Assembly: GCF_000813005.1 (NCBI RefSeq)
Contig: NZ_JSYP01000003.1
Coordinates: 62,001-126,000 of the forward strand
Direction of reading: 5' to 3'
DNA from: Flavobacterium sp. KMS
GTDB taxonomy: Bacteria; Bacteroidota; Bacteroidia; Flavobacteriales; Flavobacteriaceae
DNA: 64,000 bases
Shown: piece by piece, positions 63,930 to 64,000 of the stretch
Position numbering within the stretch: position 1 is the first letter of the stretch
How the letters are laid out: every line of letters begins with the position of its first letter
Translations under genes and position numbers: made by a program
The notes under the pieces: model-generated
What the model was told of the DNA's origin: nothing
What the model saw: the letters and a program-made list of their open reading frames with translations, nothing else
Database searches by the model: none

Positions 63930-64000
63930 GTGTAAAAATAACCACAGTTGTTAAGCAATTACCAAAATATTCCAGGACAACAGAAGAAATTATTCCTTTT
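63926..64000 (+). CDS. Type III polyketide synthase, N-terminal fragment
   Basis: Only 25 codons are visible (MSVKITTVVKQLPKYSRTTE, then EIIPF); the gene leaves the window. The opening strand and KQLPKYSRTTEEIIPF match the N-terminus of bacterial type III (chalcone-synthase-like) polyketide synthases as I remember them from flavobacteria, and the oxidoreductase/methyltransferase neighbours support it. It overlaps the methyltransferase stop by four bases (ATGA). The catalytic Cys-His-Asn triad is not in the window. Confidence 0.7.
   Translation, partial: MSVKITTVVKQLPKYSRTTEEIIPF

Overview
The window looks like chromosome of a Flavobacterium-type member of the Bacteroidota. The DNA is AT-rich, promoters follow the Bacteroidota pattern (TTG or TTTG, then TAnnTTTG), and the genes include family markers: PorX (type IX secretion regulator), a protein with a type IX C-terminal sorting domain, a fused LpxC-FabZ, and outer-membrane or secreted proteins whose signal peptides end in xAQ or xSQ. 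I see no phage, insertion sequence, tRNA, rRNA or CRISPR array. This is mostly core metabolism with a few accessory genes between blocks.

Layout. 1-6.8 kb: mutS2 (cut by the left edge), ung, a DUF4258-like gene with ald, tsaE and porX. 6.9-13.2 kb: a minus-strand RND efflux operon (GbsR/MarR regulator, adaptor, pump, outer-membrane factor). 13.4-21 kb: HD hydrolase, then lpxD, lpxC-fabZ, lpxA, efp, a second LpxD-like gene, an NTF2-like gene and sucD. 21-33 kb: an unknown 142-residue protein, a secreted leucine-rich-repeat protein, fabG, a VWA-like membrane protein, DUF4846, an M15 peptidase, an SH3 protein, LysR with YeiH, and an S1/P1-PLC-like protein. 33-37.4 kb: an LtaS-type sulfatase-fold membrane enzyme and a two-component system. 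37.5-46.2 kb: the complete histidine operon hisGDCBHAF-(STM3941-like)-hisIE behind a His-rich leader peptide. 46.4-51 kb: a CBM9-like protein, an M1 peptidase, a small Cys-rich GG-leader peptide and a 514-residue helical protein. 51-59.4 kb: leuA-leuB, then ilvD-ilvB-ilvN-ilvC behind an Ile/Val-rich leader peptide. 59.4-64 kb: a structured 558-bp gap, acs, then the start of an FAD oxidoreductase / methyltransferase / type III polyketide synthase operon that runs off the right edge.

The clearest regulatory logic is in the two amino-acid operons. Each starts with a short ORF rich in the regulatory amino acids, followed by a strong intrinsic terminator. In each, an upstream segment at or beside the leader stop codon can pair with the 5' arm of that terminator, as ribosome-mediated attenuation requires. 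This comes from hand folding.

The most unusual feature is in the spacers. Many spacers, including those inside the lpx, his and ilv operons, are built from 7-12 base words repeated in tandem and then inverted, with different words at different loci and exact sharing of 16-20 base blocks between some loci. I know of no named family that fits. A second candidate is the orphan six-cysteine GG-leader peptide at 49187-49396, which has no transporter or modifying enzyme beside it.
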